A stretch of DNA of 64,000 bases, taken from Aerococcus sp. Lineage in GTDB: Bacteria; Bacillota; Bacilli; Lactobacillales; Aerococcaceae. Numbering within the stretch: position 1 is the stretch's first letter; every line of letters starts with the position of its first letter. The position numbers and the translations under genes were made by a program. The notes under the pieces are model-generated. The model did not search any database. It was not told where the DNA came from and saw only the letters and a program-made list of their open reading frames with translations. This document shows positions 8,069 to 16,359 of the stretch, piece by piece. The DNA lies in the NCBI GenBank assembly GCA_030528285.1, contig JAUMZE010000004.1, forward strand, positions 1 through 64,000, in the 5' to 3' direction.

Positions 8069-9457
8069 ATGCCCTATCGTAGTGTCCTATCGAATCAAGA
8101 ATTAAAGAAACAAACCATGAGCGCCATTAAAGGAAATCGTTGGCGGTTATTTTTTGGTTTGGCGTTACAGCTGATTTTAACAGCAGGATTATCCGGTGCT
8201 GTTATCTTCGTTATCACTCGCCTGCATTTATTGCCAGTGGAGTTATTGGCGACCTTACCAAGTCCACTTGCTTTTATGTTGAATTTTAGAGTCATGATGC
8301 CGATGTTGATTCAAGCAGTCAGTGCCCGCCTCAGTGGTCCCATGGCGCTCGGTGTCTTTGGAATGCTCTTTGTTCTCTACTTTATGTGGACGCACTGGTG
8401 GATTTACGGACTGAATCACAGTTTTTTGGAGATGGTTGATACTGGTAAATTCCGCTATCGGACAGTCTGGCGTTCCTTTACTCAGCGCCCAATCCGGCAT
8501 TTTATAGCAGCCTTGATCGTGATGGTGATTAGTGCAATCTTATCGAGTATCTATCTGATGGCAATGACTGCGATCGGGGTATTCTTCTACATTACGATTC
8601 TCACCGTTCAGAGTCCGACAATTGCTCCGTGGCTCGGGATGGCGGTTGTGCTCCTCTATATCATTCTCGCTGTCCTACTACTACTATTGTTAATTTTACT
8701 CTTGAATTGGATTGGCTATGGGTTCCAGTTGTTCATGTACCCGAGTTACGATGCGAAGAAGACGGGGATGTTTCGTTCCTTCTCGATCAGTTGGCGACTC
8801 ATGCGTGGCAACAAGTGGCAGCTTTTCCGCTTGGGATTGAGTTATCTCATCTGGCCATTTGTGGGGGCAGGCATTCTAGGTCTCCTCTATCTCCTATTCG
8901 GATTAATGGTGCCTATGGAATGGGCGCTTTATGTGAATATCGCGATTCCTGTTGTTTTAACGATTTGGTTCATCATGATGTTGGTGCGCTGGTCCGTGGC
9001 AAGAGCGGTATTCTATCGGGATCAAACCCAGCAATATGCGCGTCGGTTGAATGAGCAATATCCGAACTTCAACGCCACGCCGAAAGCAGGCCTCACCACC
9101 CGTTTCCATACGGAGCAGCATCCGCGCTTCACAGATGATACGCTCGCCATTGAACTGCCGCAGTTTGACGCACCTAAACGAGGCGAAGCGCCCGTGTCTA
9201 CCGGATCGGTGCCAAGTGACTCAGATTCGACCAAGAAAAAATATCGCATCAAGGCAGGACAAGCACCTAAAGCCTCGAGTGTGAAACATTACCAAGTGAT
9301 CAAAAAAGCGTCTGCCCCTGTTGTTTTACCAGATGGCGATCATCGCCCGAAAGAATCGGATCCAGGTTATCGTTTAGATGAAGACAATCTCGAAGAACCG
9401 ATCGCAGCAGCGGATATCTTCAATGGACATGATACGAATGAAACAAAAGATAAATAA
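8069..9457 (+). CDS. DUF975 family membrane protein
   Basis: A 462-aa integral membrane protein of the DUF975 family (function unknown). Residues 1-20 (NQELKKQTMSAIKGNRWRLF) are the usual cytosolic start. About six hydrophobic segments lie between residues 25 and 310, including a long leucine-rich stretch. The typical motif SISWRLMRGNKWQLFRLGLSYLIW is near 240. After residue 320 comes a hydrophilic tail of about 140 residues rich in charged and Pro/Ser residues, longer than usual. The gene follows the SatD-like gene after 50 bp and ends at a strong terminator, so it probably closes the barnase operon. Confidence 0.75.
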   Translation: MPYRSVLSNQELKKQTMSAIKGNRWRLFFGLALQLILTAGLSGAVIFVITRLHLLPVELLATLPSPLAFMLNFRVMMPMLIQAVSARLSGPMALGVFGMLFVLYFMWTHWWIYGLNHSFLEMVDTGKFRYRTVWRSFTQRPIRHFIAALIVMVISAILSSIYLMAMTAIGVFFYITILTVQSPTIAPWLGMAVVLLYIILAVLLLLLLILLLNWIGYGFQLFMYPSYDAKKTGMFRSFSISWRLMRGNKWQLFRLGLSYLIWPFVGAGILGLLYLLFGLMVPMEWALYVNIAIPVVLTIWFIMMLVRWSVARAVFYRDQTQQYARRLNEQYPNFNATPKAGLTTRFHTEQHPRFTDDTLAIELPQFDAPKRGEAPVSTGSVPSDSDSTKKKYRIKAGQAPKASSVKHYQVIKKASAPVVLPDGDHRPKESDPGYRLDEDNLEEPIAAADIFNGHDTNETKDK

Positions 9458-9462
9458 TCAAT

Positions 9463-9537
9463 AAAAAATCTCCTCGGATGGATTCAGAACGAATGAGCAA
9501 GCACTCGTCCTGAGCGACACCAGCGAGGAGATTTTTG
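9463..9537. terminator. Bidirectional terminator between the DUF975 gene and uvrC
   Basis: A 13-bp stem (AAAAATCTCCTCG with CGAGGAGATTTTT) encloses a second, imperfect stem. T-runs flank it on both strands, so it can serve both convergent genes. Confidence 0.8.
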
Positions 9538-9595
9538 TGATAGAGAGGGATGGATGATAGATAATGCTCAGCTTCAGCAGTGGTAAAAAAGTTAG

Positions 9596-11434
9596 TTATT
9601 TTTCTTTAGCTGATGAATCTAGTTTTTCATCATAGAGATAGGGATTATCCTTCTGTCCTTCCCAAGCCGTTTGATGGATGGCGAGGGCGACTTTACGTGG
9701 AATCCCGAGGGACTGGATTTCACTGACCTCAGCTTCACGGATCCGCTTTAACGATTTGAAATGGCGCATAACCTTTTGGCGGGTTTTCTTCCCGACACCA
9801 TCAATCTGATCGAGCCTTGAGACAAAGGAATTTTTACTTCTGACCTGACGATGGAAGGTATTCGCCCAACGATCGACTTCAATCTGGATGCGTTGAACTA
9901 AGTGAAAGGCCTGACTCGCAGGATCGAGAGGGACTTCCTCTAGAGGGTCACCGGCGACGAGATGACTCGTGCGGTGTTTGTCGTCCTTGACCATCCCAAT
10001 CACGGGCAGCCAATCGATGCCTAGTTCATTCTCTAGGACATCGCGGGCCGCATCGACCTCAATCGCGCCCCCATCCATGAAGATCGCATCTGGAAAGGCA
10101 GCCTTTTCACGCAGGAGTCGACTGTAGCGACGCCTGATGACTTCTTGCGTGGTGGCATATTCATTCGCGCCAGTGACGGTTTTAATCTTGTATTTGCGAT
10201 ATTTCTTCTTGTTTGGTTTGCCGTCTTCATAAACAACCATCCCTGAAACCGGGTCCGTCCCTTGAATGTTGGAGTGGTCAAAACTCTCGATTGTACCGAG
10301 ATATGGGAGTTTTAGTGCATCTGAAAGTTCGACGACGGCCCCATGCGTTTTCTTCTCATTCATTTCCAGCAGACGGAAGCGTTGATCATGAGCAATCTGC
10401 GCATTTTTCTGGGCCATCTGGAGCATATGATGCTTGTCACCGCGCTTCGGTGTTTTGACAGAGATGTCGAGCGCCTGGGAGATGGTTTGATTATCGAGAC
10501 CCGCTGGCACGAGCAGTTCTTTCGGTTTGGTGTGGTTCTGTTCCTGATAAAACTGCATGATGAAGCTAGTTAATTCTTCTTCTGGTTCATCGTAAATCGG
10601 GAAGAGAGCCGAATCACGCTTAATGATAGTGAACTGGCGCAGCATAAAGACTTGGATACTGATCCACCCCTGATCAACGTAGAATGCAAAGACATCGCGG
10701 TTGTTGTATTGTTTACTCATGATGTTCTGCGGTTCCACGGTCTGTTCGATGTAGTGGATATGATCGCGATATTGTGCGGCTCGCTCATACTGCAGATTCT
10801 CTGCGGCTTGTTGCATTTTCTGCTTGAGATCGGCCTTGATCGTTGCAACATCTCCGTTCAAAAAGCGGGTGATATTTGCGATCTGCTTTTGGTATTCTTC
10901 AACGGATACTTCATGATCGCAGCAGCCAATGCACTGCCCCAAATGGTAATAGAAGCAGGCGCGCGTTTCATTCTTCGCACATTTGCGCAACGGGTAGGTT
11001 TTCTGCAGGAGGTCGCGCGTGGCAGTGGCCGCATTGATGTTTGGGTATGGCCCAAAATATTTTCCCCCGTCATGTTTGACTTCGGAGGTAATAATCAGCT
11101 GCGGATCGCGTTCGTGCGTGATCTTCAAATATGGATACATCGTGCCATATTTCAATAAGATATTGAAACGAGGCTTGTACTTTTTGATGAGATTAATTTC
11201 GAGTAATAGGCATTCTTTGTTGGTGCGCGTGACAATAAATTCAAAGTCGGCAATTTCAGCGACCAACTGCGCCGTTTTTCCGGTGTGCGAGCTCTTGAAG
11301 TAAGAGCGGACACGGTTTTTGAGATTTTTGGCTTTACCAATATAGATGGTGTGCCCATTCTTGTCCTTCATGATGTAACAGCCCGGCAGATCCGGGAGCA
11401 GGGTGAGTTTGTTTTCAATGAGGGTATTCGCCAC
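9596..11434 (-). CDS. uvrC: Excinuclease ABC subunit C
   Basis: UvrC makes the two incisions around a DNA lesion in nucleotide excision repair, after UvrA2B recognition. The 612-aa protein has the N-terminal GIY-YIG nuclease (PGCYIMKDKNGHTIYIGKAKNLKNR), four zinc-linked cysteines typical of UvrC (RKCAKNETRACFYYHLGQCIGCC), a UVR motif (about 200-235), the RNase H-like second nuclease (ESFDHSNIQGTDPV) and C-terminal helix-hairpin-helix motifs (IDGVGKKTRQKVM). The open frame reaches 11500, but the GTG at 11432-11434 is preceded by AAAGGAGG, giving the normal length. Confidence 0.96.
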   Translation of the reverse strand: MANTLIENKLTLLPDLPGCYIMKDKNGHTIYIGKAKNLKNRVRSYFKSSHTGKTAQLVAEIADFEFIVTRTNKECLLLEINLIKKYKPRFNILLKYGTMYPYLKITHERDPQLIITSEVKHDGGKYFGPYPNINAATATRDLLQKTYPLRKCAKNETRACFYYHLGQCIGCCDHEVSVEEYQKQIANITRFLNGDVATIKADLKQKMQQAAENLQYERAAQYRDHIHYIEQTVEPQNIMSKQYNNRDVFAFYVDQGWISIQVFMLRQFTIIKRDSALFPIYDEPEEELTSFIMQFYQEQNHTKPKELLVPAGLDNQTISQALDISVKTPKRGDKHHMLQMAQKNAQIAHDQRFRLLEMNEKKTHGAVVELSDALKLPYLGTIESFDHSNIQGTDPVSGMVVYEDGKPNKKKYRKYKIKTVTGANEYATTQEVIRRRYSRLLREKAAFPDAIFMDGGAIEVDAARDVLENELGIDWLPVIGMVKDDKHRTSHLVAGDPLEEVPLDPASQAFHLVQRIQIEVDRWANTFHRQVRSKNSFVSRLDQIDGVGKKTRQKVMRHFKSLKRIREAEVSEIQSLGIPRKVALAIHQTAWEGQKDNPYLYDEKLDSSAKEK

Positions 11435-11471
11435 GAATGGAATGCCTCCTTTCTTATTTTCACATTGTTCC

Positions 11472-11477
11472 ATTATA
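11472..11477 (-). promoter_or_regulatory. -10 element of uvrC
   Basis: TATAAT on the minus strand, 37 bp before the uvrC start. The -35 position is overlapped by an imperfect operator-like inverted repeat (AGAAC-N6-GTTCT, 11492-11507). Confidence 0.45.
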
Positions 11478-11551
11478 ACCACTCTAAATTGAGAACGCAC
11501 ATGTTCTGCTTTATTGCGCTGCTGCCTCCCGTTGATGGATACTACTAACTA

Positions 11552-11720
11552 TACAAAAAACTCTTCCAGGTATGAGGCGTTACCTAGAAGAGTCGATGAT
11601 GAGGAAAAGATCAAACGATGACAATGTGTCAGGAGGGAGGGTATGATCTTTTCAGGAATAAAGGTAATTGATGACTCCTGTGGGTTGAAGCATCCAAGTG
11701 ATCAGTTATCTTGGATGAAG
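11552..11720 (-). ncRNA. Candidate structured RNA upstream of uvrC (unassigned)
   Basis: Read on the minus strand there are, in order, a perfect 8-bp hairpin (CATCCAAG/CTTGGATG, 11690-11716), a 9-bp helix (AAAAGATCA/TGATCTTTT, 11604-11652) enclosing a TGACA/TGTCA hairpin, and an intrinsic terminator (11553-11592). No open reading frame explains it. It could be a leader that attenuates uvrC or an independent small RNA. I recognise no known riboswitch, tmRNA, 6S or SRP RNA in it. Confidence 0.4.
11553..11592 (-). terminator. Intrinsic terminator upstream of uvrC
   Basis: ACTCTTCcAGGTA (11559-11571) pairs with TACCTaGAAGAGT (11580-11592), followed on the minus strand by six T. No minus-strand gene ends here, which makes its position unusual. 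Confidence 0.65.
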
Positions 11721-11854
11721 GCGCTATCAATCACATTCCTAGGTCAAGCTTAAGCGCTAAAAAATAAACTTGCAACTAAAAACCATCGAAAATAATCGAT
11801 ATTTTTAAGGTGAAAGAAGCCAATGGTAAAGTCAAGATAAATTGTGGGTTGAAG

Positions 11855-11884
11855 TTGGGCGTTAGGGGTTCGATATGCTAAAAT
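11855..11884 (+). promoter_or_regulatory. Promoter of the phosphoesterase-like gene and glmU
   Basis: TTGGGC, an 18-nt spacer and TAAAAT preceded by TGC (extended -10). It lies 43 bp before the start codon. Confidence 0.55.
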
Positions 11885-11927
11885 AACCATGAATATGATC
11901 GTTGTTGCGATCGTAAGGAGGATTCAC

Positions 11928-12881
11928 ATGAGTAAAGAGACACATTCGCCGTCTTTTCTATCCCATTTTACGCGCTTAGCGACAATGGCTATGGCGGTCG
12001 GCGGGTATTATTACTACCAGAATTACACATTAGGAACGACCGACTATTGGGTAGAGAGCCCGAAATATGCGGATGGGTTAGAAGGTATGACCATTGTGCA
12101 ATTGGCGGATTTGAATTTCCCAAATCAAAAAGTACCCCTCGATAAAATCGTGAGTGCGACGGCGGAGGCTAATCCTGCCTTGATTGCTTTAACGGGGAAT
12201 ACGATTGCACCCGATGGTGTCTTTGATCATCAAGAACTCGTGCATATGATTAATCAGCTAGTAAATATTGCTCCGACCTTTGCGATTTATGGAACAAATG
12301 ATATCCATAGTCCACTGGGGCGTCGCGCAGAACAGGTCATGACGGATGCGGGCGTTCATTTCTTGAATGATGAGGCGATCACCTATGAATTCCATGGAAC
12401 ACCGATCACTGTCATGGGGTTGATGGAAAAACAGAATAAGCGTTTCTTGATGAATGCCCCACTGGAGATGATCACCCTCACCAAAGAACAACAAGAGCAA
12501 CCGAAAATCCTCTTGGCACATCATCCAGAAGCTTTCCGCAAATATCATTATGATCCAGTAAAATCCCCTGATCTCGTACTGGCGGGACATGCGATGGGTG
12601 GCGGGATTCGTCTGCCATTTGTTGGGCCACTCTACGCCGATCAACAGGGATACCAACCGGATTATACGGATGGGGTCTTTGGGTTGCCATCTGATCCATA
12701 CCGCACCATGGTGGTTTCGCGCGGGATCGGCCGTCCAGCGAGTTATGTTCGGATCAACAATCGTCCCGAAGTCGTGGCAGTGCATTTGACGGCTTCCGTG
12801 CGTTCAACTTCGGATTCAATGGTTCAAGCTATTGAGGACGAAACGCGTGCGAATGGTGGTTGGATCCTGGATGAGGAATAA
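11928..12881 (+). CDS. YkuE-like metallophosphoesterase homologue lacking metal ligands
   Basis: A 317-aa protein with an N-terminal hydrophobic segment (about 13-30) and the overall layout of YkuE-type calcineurin phosphoesterases. The metal-binding motifs are altered: DxH is ADLNF, GD is TGNTI, GNHD is YGTNDIH, and GHxH is GHAMGGGIRLPF; only the AHHPE motif is intact. These changes remove most dinuclear-metal ligands, so catalysis in the usual way is unlikely (inference). The frame is open and of full length, so it is not an obvious pseudogene. ATG follows TAAGGAGG. It lies 60 bp upstream of glmU and probably shares its transcript. Confidence 0.7.
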   Translation: MSKETHSPSFLSHFTRLATMAMAVGGYYYYQNYTLGTTDYWVESPKYADGLEGMTIVQLADLNFPNQKVPLDKIVSATAEANPALIALTGNTIAPDGVFDHQELVHMINQLVNIAPTFAIYGTNDIHSPLGRRAEQVMTDAGVHFLNDEAITYEFHGTPITVMGLMEKQNKRFLMNAPLEMITLTKEQQEQPKILLAHHPEAFRKYHYDPVKSPDLVLAGHAMGGGIRLPFVGPLYADQQGYQPDYTDGVFGLPSDPYRTMVVSRGIGRPASYVRINNRPEVVAVHLTASVRSTSDSMVQAIEDETRANGGWILDEE

Positions 12882-12941
12882 CGTGCTTGAACAGGTACGA
12901 CGAATCAGGATAAGGAAATGGAAACAAGGAAAGGAACAATT

Positions 12942-14330
12942 ATGAGTCAGCGTTTTGCGGTCGTTTTGGCTGCGGGCAAGGGTACCCGCATGAAGTCAAA
13001 GGAATATAAAATATTACATGAAGTGGGGCACGTGCCGATGATTACGCGTGTGATCCGTACTGTCGCTAAAGCAGGATTTGATGAAGTTTACAGTGTCATC
13101 AGTCCTAAAGCAGAGAGCGTGAAGGAAGTAGTTAATAGCCAGTCCACCGTCTGCATTCAAGAAGAGCAATTAGGAACGGCGCATGCAGTGCAACAAGCAG
13201 CCTCTCATCTGGAAGGCAAACCGGGAACGACCCTCGTATTGTACGGAGATGGACCTCTGATTACGGTTGATACCCTCACATCCCTACTAGCAGATCATGA
13301 AGCATCCCACGCCAAAGCCACGGTACTCACCGCTTATGCTGAGAATCCATTTGCATATGGACGCATTATCCGGAATGCGGAGGGCTTTGTGGAAGCGATC
13401 GTAGAGGAACGCGATGCCACCCCAGAGCAACGCCAAATCCATGAAGTCAACACCGGTATTTATGTGTTTGATAATGAAGCCTTATTTGAATCCCTCAAAC
13501 AAGTAGGAAATGACAATGACCAGGGCGAATATTACCTGCCCGACGTGATGGGAATCCTCCAGAGTGCTGGGGAGAAAATTTCTGCTTATCAAATGGATGA
13601 TTTCTCAGAAGCGATGGGTGTGAATGACCGCAAAGATCTCGCATTAGCTAATAAAACTTTCTACAAACGCCAAGCCGACTACTGGATGACGCAGGGAGTC
13701 ACCCTGCTAGATCCAGAGACCACCTACATTGATGGTGACGTGGTGATTGGCGCCGACACTGTGATTGAGGGCAATGTCCATCTCGAGGGGAAAACCATCA
13801 TTGGCAAGGATTGCTTTATCGGTAGTCAATCGACCCTTGTGGACACCACGTTGGCGGATAAGGTGACGATTAAATCCTCCGTACTCGAATCCGCAACAGT
13901 TGGCTTTGGGAGCGATGTTGGTCCGATGTCTCATCTCAGACCAAAAGCTATCATCAAGGAGCATGTACATATCGGTAATTTCGTTGAAGTAAAGAATGCA
14001 ACGATCGGCAATAACACTAAGGTGGGGCACCTCACCTATATTGGGGATGCTGATCTCGGAAGTGGGATCAATGTGAGCTGCGGGGTAATCTTCTCCAATT
14101 ACGACGGCTACAAGAAGCATCGTTCTACGATTGGTGATCACTCCTTTATCGGGGCGAATGTCAATATCATCTCCCCTGTCGAAGTAGCAGACCATAGTTT
14201 CTTGGCAGCAGGTTCCACCATTACGAATGACGTACCGACGCGGGCAATGGGGATTGCGCGTGCTCGCCAAGTAAACAAAGAAGATTATTGGAACAAACTC
14301 GCGGTTTCCGATAATCCCGAGAATGAATAA
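12942..14330 (+). CDS. glmU: Bifunctional GlcNAc-1-P uridyltransferase / glucosamine-1-P acetyltransferase
   Basis: GlmU makes UDP-GlcNAc, the precursor of peptidoglycan and teichoic acids, by acetylating glucosamine-1-phosphate and then uridylylating it. The 462-aa protein starts with the pyrophosphorylase motif LAAGKGTRMKS (residues 9-19). The C-terminal part, from about 250, is a left-handed beta-helix of hexapeptide repeats with the acetyltransferase site residues in HIGNFVEVKNATIG and SNYDGYKKHRS. The ATG at 12942 is preferred over an upstream in-frame ATG (12918) because it follows AAGGAAAGGAA. prs follows, as in most Firmicutes. Confidence 0.96.
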   Translation: MSQRFAVVLAAGKGTRMKSKEYKILHEVGHVPMITRVIRTVAKAGFDEVYSVISPKAESVKEVVNSQSTVCIQEEQLGTAHAVQQAASHLEGKPGTTLVLYGDGPLITVDTLTSLLADHEASHAKATVLTAYAENPFAYGRIIRNAEGFVEAIVEERDATPEQRQIHEVNTGIYVFDNEALFESLKQVGNDNDQGEYYLPDVMGILQSAGEKISAYQMDDFSEAMGVNDRKDLALANKTFYKRQADYWMTQGVTLLDPETTYIDGDVVIGADTVIEGNVHLEGKTIIGKDCFIGSQSTLVDTTLADKVTIKSSVLESATVGFGSDVGPMSHLRPKAIIKEHVHIGNFVEVKNATIGNNTKVGHLTYIGDADLGSGINVSCGVIFSNYDGYKKHRSTIGDHSFIGANVNIISPVEVADHSFLAAGSTITNDVPTRAMGIARARQVNKEDYWNKLAVSDNPENE

Positions 14331-14394
14331 TGAGGCTTCACATAAAAAGATATAAATAACCAACAAATTGCTGTTTTGGTGCCTGATAGCTAGG

Positions 14395-14422
14395 TTGTCG
14401 GGGTGATTTATGTTAGTATGGA
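14395..14422 (+). promoter_or_regulatory. Possible prs promoter
   Basis: TTGTCG, a 16-nt spacer and TATGGA. The match is moderate; prs may also be read through from glmU. Confidence 0.35.
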
Positions 14423-14496
14423 TGAGCAGATGACGTAGGGTGATCGCCATGCTTGATCATGGCAGGTAGTAAGAGTTCATAGGAGGATCTATCGGA

Positions 14497-15477
14497 ATGA
14501 CTGCACACGACTATAAGATTTTTTCGTTAAATTCTAACGAGGGCTTAGCACAGAAGATTGCAGACTGTATCGGCAAACCACTAGGAAAGATTAATGTCTC
14601 CCATTTCAGTGATGGGGAAATCAGCATTAACATTGAAGAAAGTATCCGTGGATATAATGTTTTCATCATTCAATCCACCTCGTCGCCAGTCAATGACAAC
14701 TTGATGGAGTTATTGATCATGATCGATGCTTGTCGTCGGGCGAGCGCACATCAGATCAATGTTGTGATTCCATATTTCGGTTATGCACGTCAAGATCGTA
14801 AAGCCAAACCACGTGAACCAATTTCTGCTAAATTAGTAGCATCCATGATCGAAAAAGCCGGTGCAACCCGCGTATTAGGGCTCGACCTCCACGCAGCACA
14901 GATTCAAGGCTTCTTCGATATTCCTGTGGACCACTTGTTAGGTGCACCTCTCTTAGCTACCCATTACTTGAACAATCCTGATTTTGAGGATAAAGATATC
15001 GTGGTTGTTTCCCCAGACCACGGCGGTGTGACGCGCGCACGTAAACTCGCAGAATTCCTGCATGCGCCAATCGCAATTATTGATAAACGACGCCCGAAAG
15101 CAAACGTGGCCGAAGTCATGAACATCATTGGGGACGTTAAAGACAAACATGCTGTGATTATCGATGATATGATCGATACGGCAGGGACGATCTGTGCCGC
15201 AGCAGATGCCCTCACCGAAGCAGGGGCTGCCTCTGTTACGGCTTGCTGTACCCACCCTGTTCTCTCAGGGCCAGCGATTGATCGTTTGGATGCATCGACC
15301 ATCCGTGAAGTGGTTGTCACAGACTCCATCGAATTACCAGAAGAGAAGAAGATCGATAAAATTAAGATCCTCTCCGTTTCGGAATTAATCGGTGAAGCCA
15401 TCGTTCGTATCCAAGCCAACCGTTCTGTGAGTCCATTATTCAGAGAACGCTTTGATGGTATGCACACAGAGGACTAA
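14497..15477 (+). CDS. prs: Ribose-phosphate pyrophosphokinase
   Basis: Prs converts ribose-5-phosphate and ATP to PRPP for purine, pyrimidine, NAD, His and Trp synthesis. The 326-aa protein shows the flexible catalytic loop and ATP-binding [15 protein letters not shown] (about 98-112), the metal-binding [16 protein letters not shown] and the PRPP-binding loop [13 protein letters not shown] (about 222-234). It is a class I enzyme. The gene lies 166 bp after glmU and ends at a strong terminator. Confidence 0.96.
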   Translation: MTAHDYKIFSLNSNEGLAQKIADCIGKPLGKINVSHFSDGEISINIEESIRGYNVFIIQSTSSPVNDNLMELLIMIDACRRASAHQINVVIPYFGYARQDRKAKPREPISAKLVASMIEKAGATRVLGLDLHAAQIQGFFDIPVDHLLGAPLLATHYLNNPDFEDKDIVVVSPDHGGVTRARKLAEFLHAPIAIIDKRRPKANVAEVMNIIGDVKDKHAVIIDDMIDTAGTICAAADALTEAGAASVTACCTHPVLSGPAIDRLDASTIREVVVTDSIELPEEKKIDKIKILSVSELIGEAIVRIQANRSVSPLFRERFDGMHTED

Positions 15478-15504
15478 TCGAGTCTTGATCTAAAATGATA
15501 GAGA

Positions 15505-15560
15505 GAGCCAGTGTCCACCTGACGTGAGATTGATTGGATCAGGTGGGGCGCTGGCTTTTT
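15505..15560 (+). terminator. Terminator after prs
   Basis: AGCCAGTGTCCACCTGA pairs with TCAGGTGGGGCGCTGGCT, followed by five T. Confidence 0.85.
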
Positions 15561-15601
15561 GTCTGCGTAGGGAGATTGGTGCGAAGGGAAAACTCAAAAA
15601 C

Positions 15602-15630
15602 TTGCACCCTACACCCCCTTTCGCTACAAT
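15602..15630 (+). promoter_or_regulatory. Promoter of the pth-mfd operon
   Basis: TTGCAC, exactly 17 nt, TACAAT. It is a good sigma-A promoter placed just upstream of a structured leader. Confidence 0.75.
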
Positions 15631-15636
15631 GGAAAC

Positions 15637-15712
15637 ACTTAAGTGGCATTGCCCAGAGTGAGGGGGCATGACCTCACGGAGGATCTGTACAGGCATCTCT
15701 GTACAGTTTTTT
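15637..15712 (+). promoter_or_regulatory. Candidate attenuator leader of pth (pseudoknot plus terminator)
   Basis: About 75 nt of predicted 5' leader. TGCCC (15650-15654) can pair with GGGCA (15664-15668) and GTGAGG (15658-15663) with CCTCAC (15672-15677). The pairs interleave as in an H-type pseudoknot. A hairpin of two CTGTACAG arms (15685-15692, 15699-15706) and six T form an intrinsic terminator 43 bp before pth. I recognise no known riboswitch class. Confidence 0.5.
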
Positions 15713-15754
15713 CGCATGGTGACAATGAATTTTAAACCTAAAGGAGTCATAACG

Positions 15755-16315
15755 ATGAAGTTAGTTGTCGGATTAGGAAATCCAGGAAAACAATATGAAG
15801 GCACGCGCCACAACATGGGATTTATCGTCGTGGATGAGTGGGCGCACCAACATCACGAGCTATTCAATCGCCAAGCAATGAAGGGTGACTACCTGGAAAC
15901 CCGTGTCAACAATGAGAAAGTGATTGTAGTGAAACCAACGACTTTCATGAATCTGTCCGGTGACTGCGTAGATAGCTTCATCCGTTATTATAAATTAGAT
16001 ATTAAAGATGTCCTCATTATTTATGATGACATGGATCTCGTCCCTGGTAAGCTGCGGTTGCGTCCCAAAGGCAGTGCGGGTGGCCATAATGGCATGAAAG
16101 ATATTATCAAACGGGTCGGCACCACAGATATTCAACGGCTCAAAGTGGGGGTTGGCCATCCCGACAAGCATTCTGTTGTGAGTCACGTGCTCTCACGTTT
16201 CCCGAAAGAACTGCATCCTACCATGTTGGAGGCTACAGAACGGGCAGTTGCTGCCGTAGATGAGTGGCTCATGGAGACGACTTTCGAAAATGTGATGAAT
16301 AAATACAATGGCTAA
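15755..16315 (+). CDS. pth: Peptidyl-tRNA hydrolase
   Basis: Pth releases peptides from peptidyl-tRNAs that drop off the ribosome, recycling the tRNA. The 186-aa protein begins with the family motif MKLVVGLGNPGKQYEGTRHNMGF, which holds the catalytic His (in TRHN); PTTFMNLSG and YDDMDLVPGKLRLRPKGSAGGHNG are the other conserved blocks. The start at 15755 follows AAAGGAG; the longer open frame upstream would run into the leader terminator. mfd follows after 44 bp, as in Bacillus. Confidence 0.96.
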   Translation: MKLVVGLGNPGKQYEGTRHNMGFIVVDEWAHQHHELFNRQAMKGDYLETRVNNEKVIVVKPTTFMNLSGDCVDSFIRYYKLDIKDVLIIYDDMDLVPGKLRLRPKGSAGGHNGMKDIIKRVGTTDIQRLKVGVGHPDKHSVVSHVLSRFPKELHPTMLEATERAVAAVDEWLMETTFENVMNKYNG

Positions 16316-16359
16316 GTTTAATGATGCCAATTTTACGATGAATGGAGGGGGCAGCGCAC

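Larger units (their letters stand above)
11435..11927. other. Long intergenic region between divergent uvrC and the phosphoesterase-like gene
   Basis: No protein gene is supported in these 493 bases. The left part holds the uvrC promoter. The middle (11552-11720) folds into several hairpins ending in a minus-strand terminator. The right part (11855-11884) holds the promoter of the plus-strand unit. Confidence 0.6.

Noticed and set aside
11492-11507. LexA/DinR (SOS) box at the uvrC promoter
   Set aside because: The repeat is AGAAC-N6-GTTCT. The Gram-positive SOS box needs GAAC-N4-GTTC, so the spacing is wrong by two bases.
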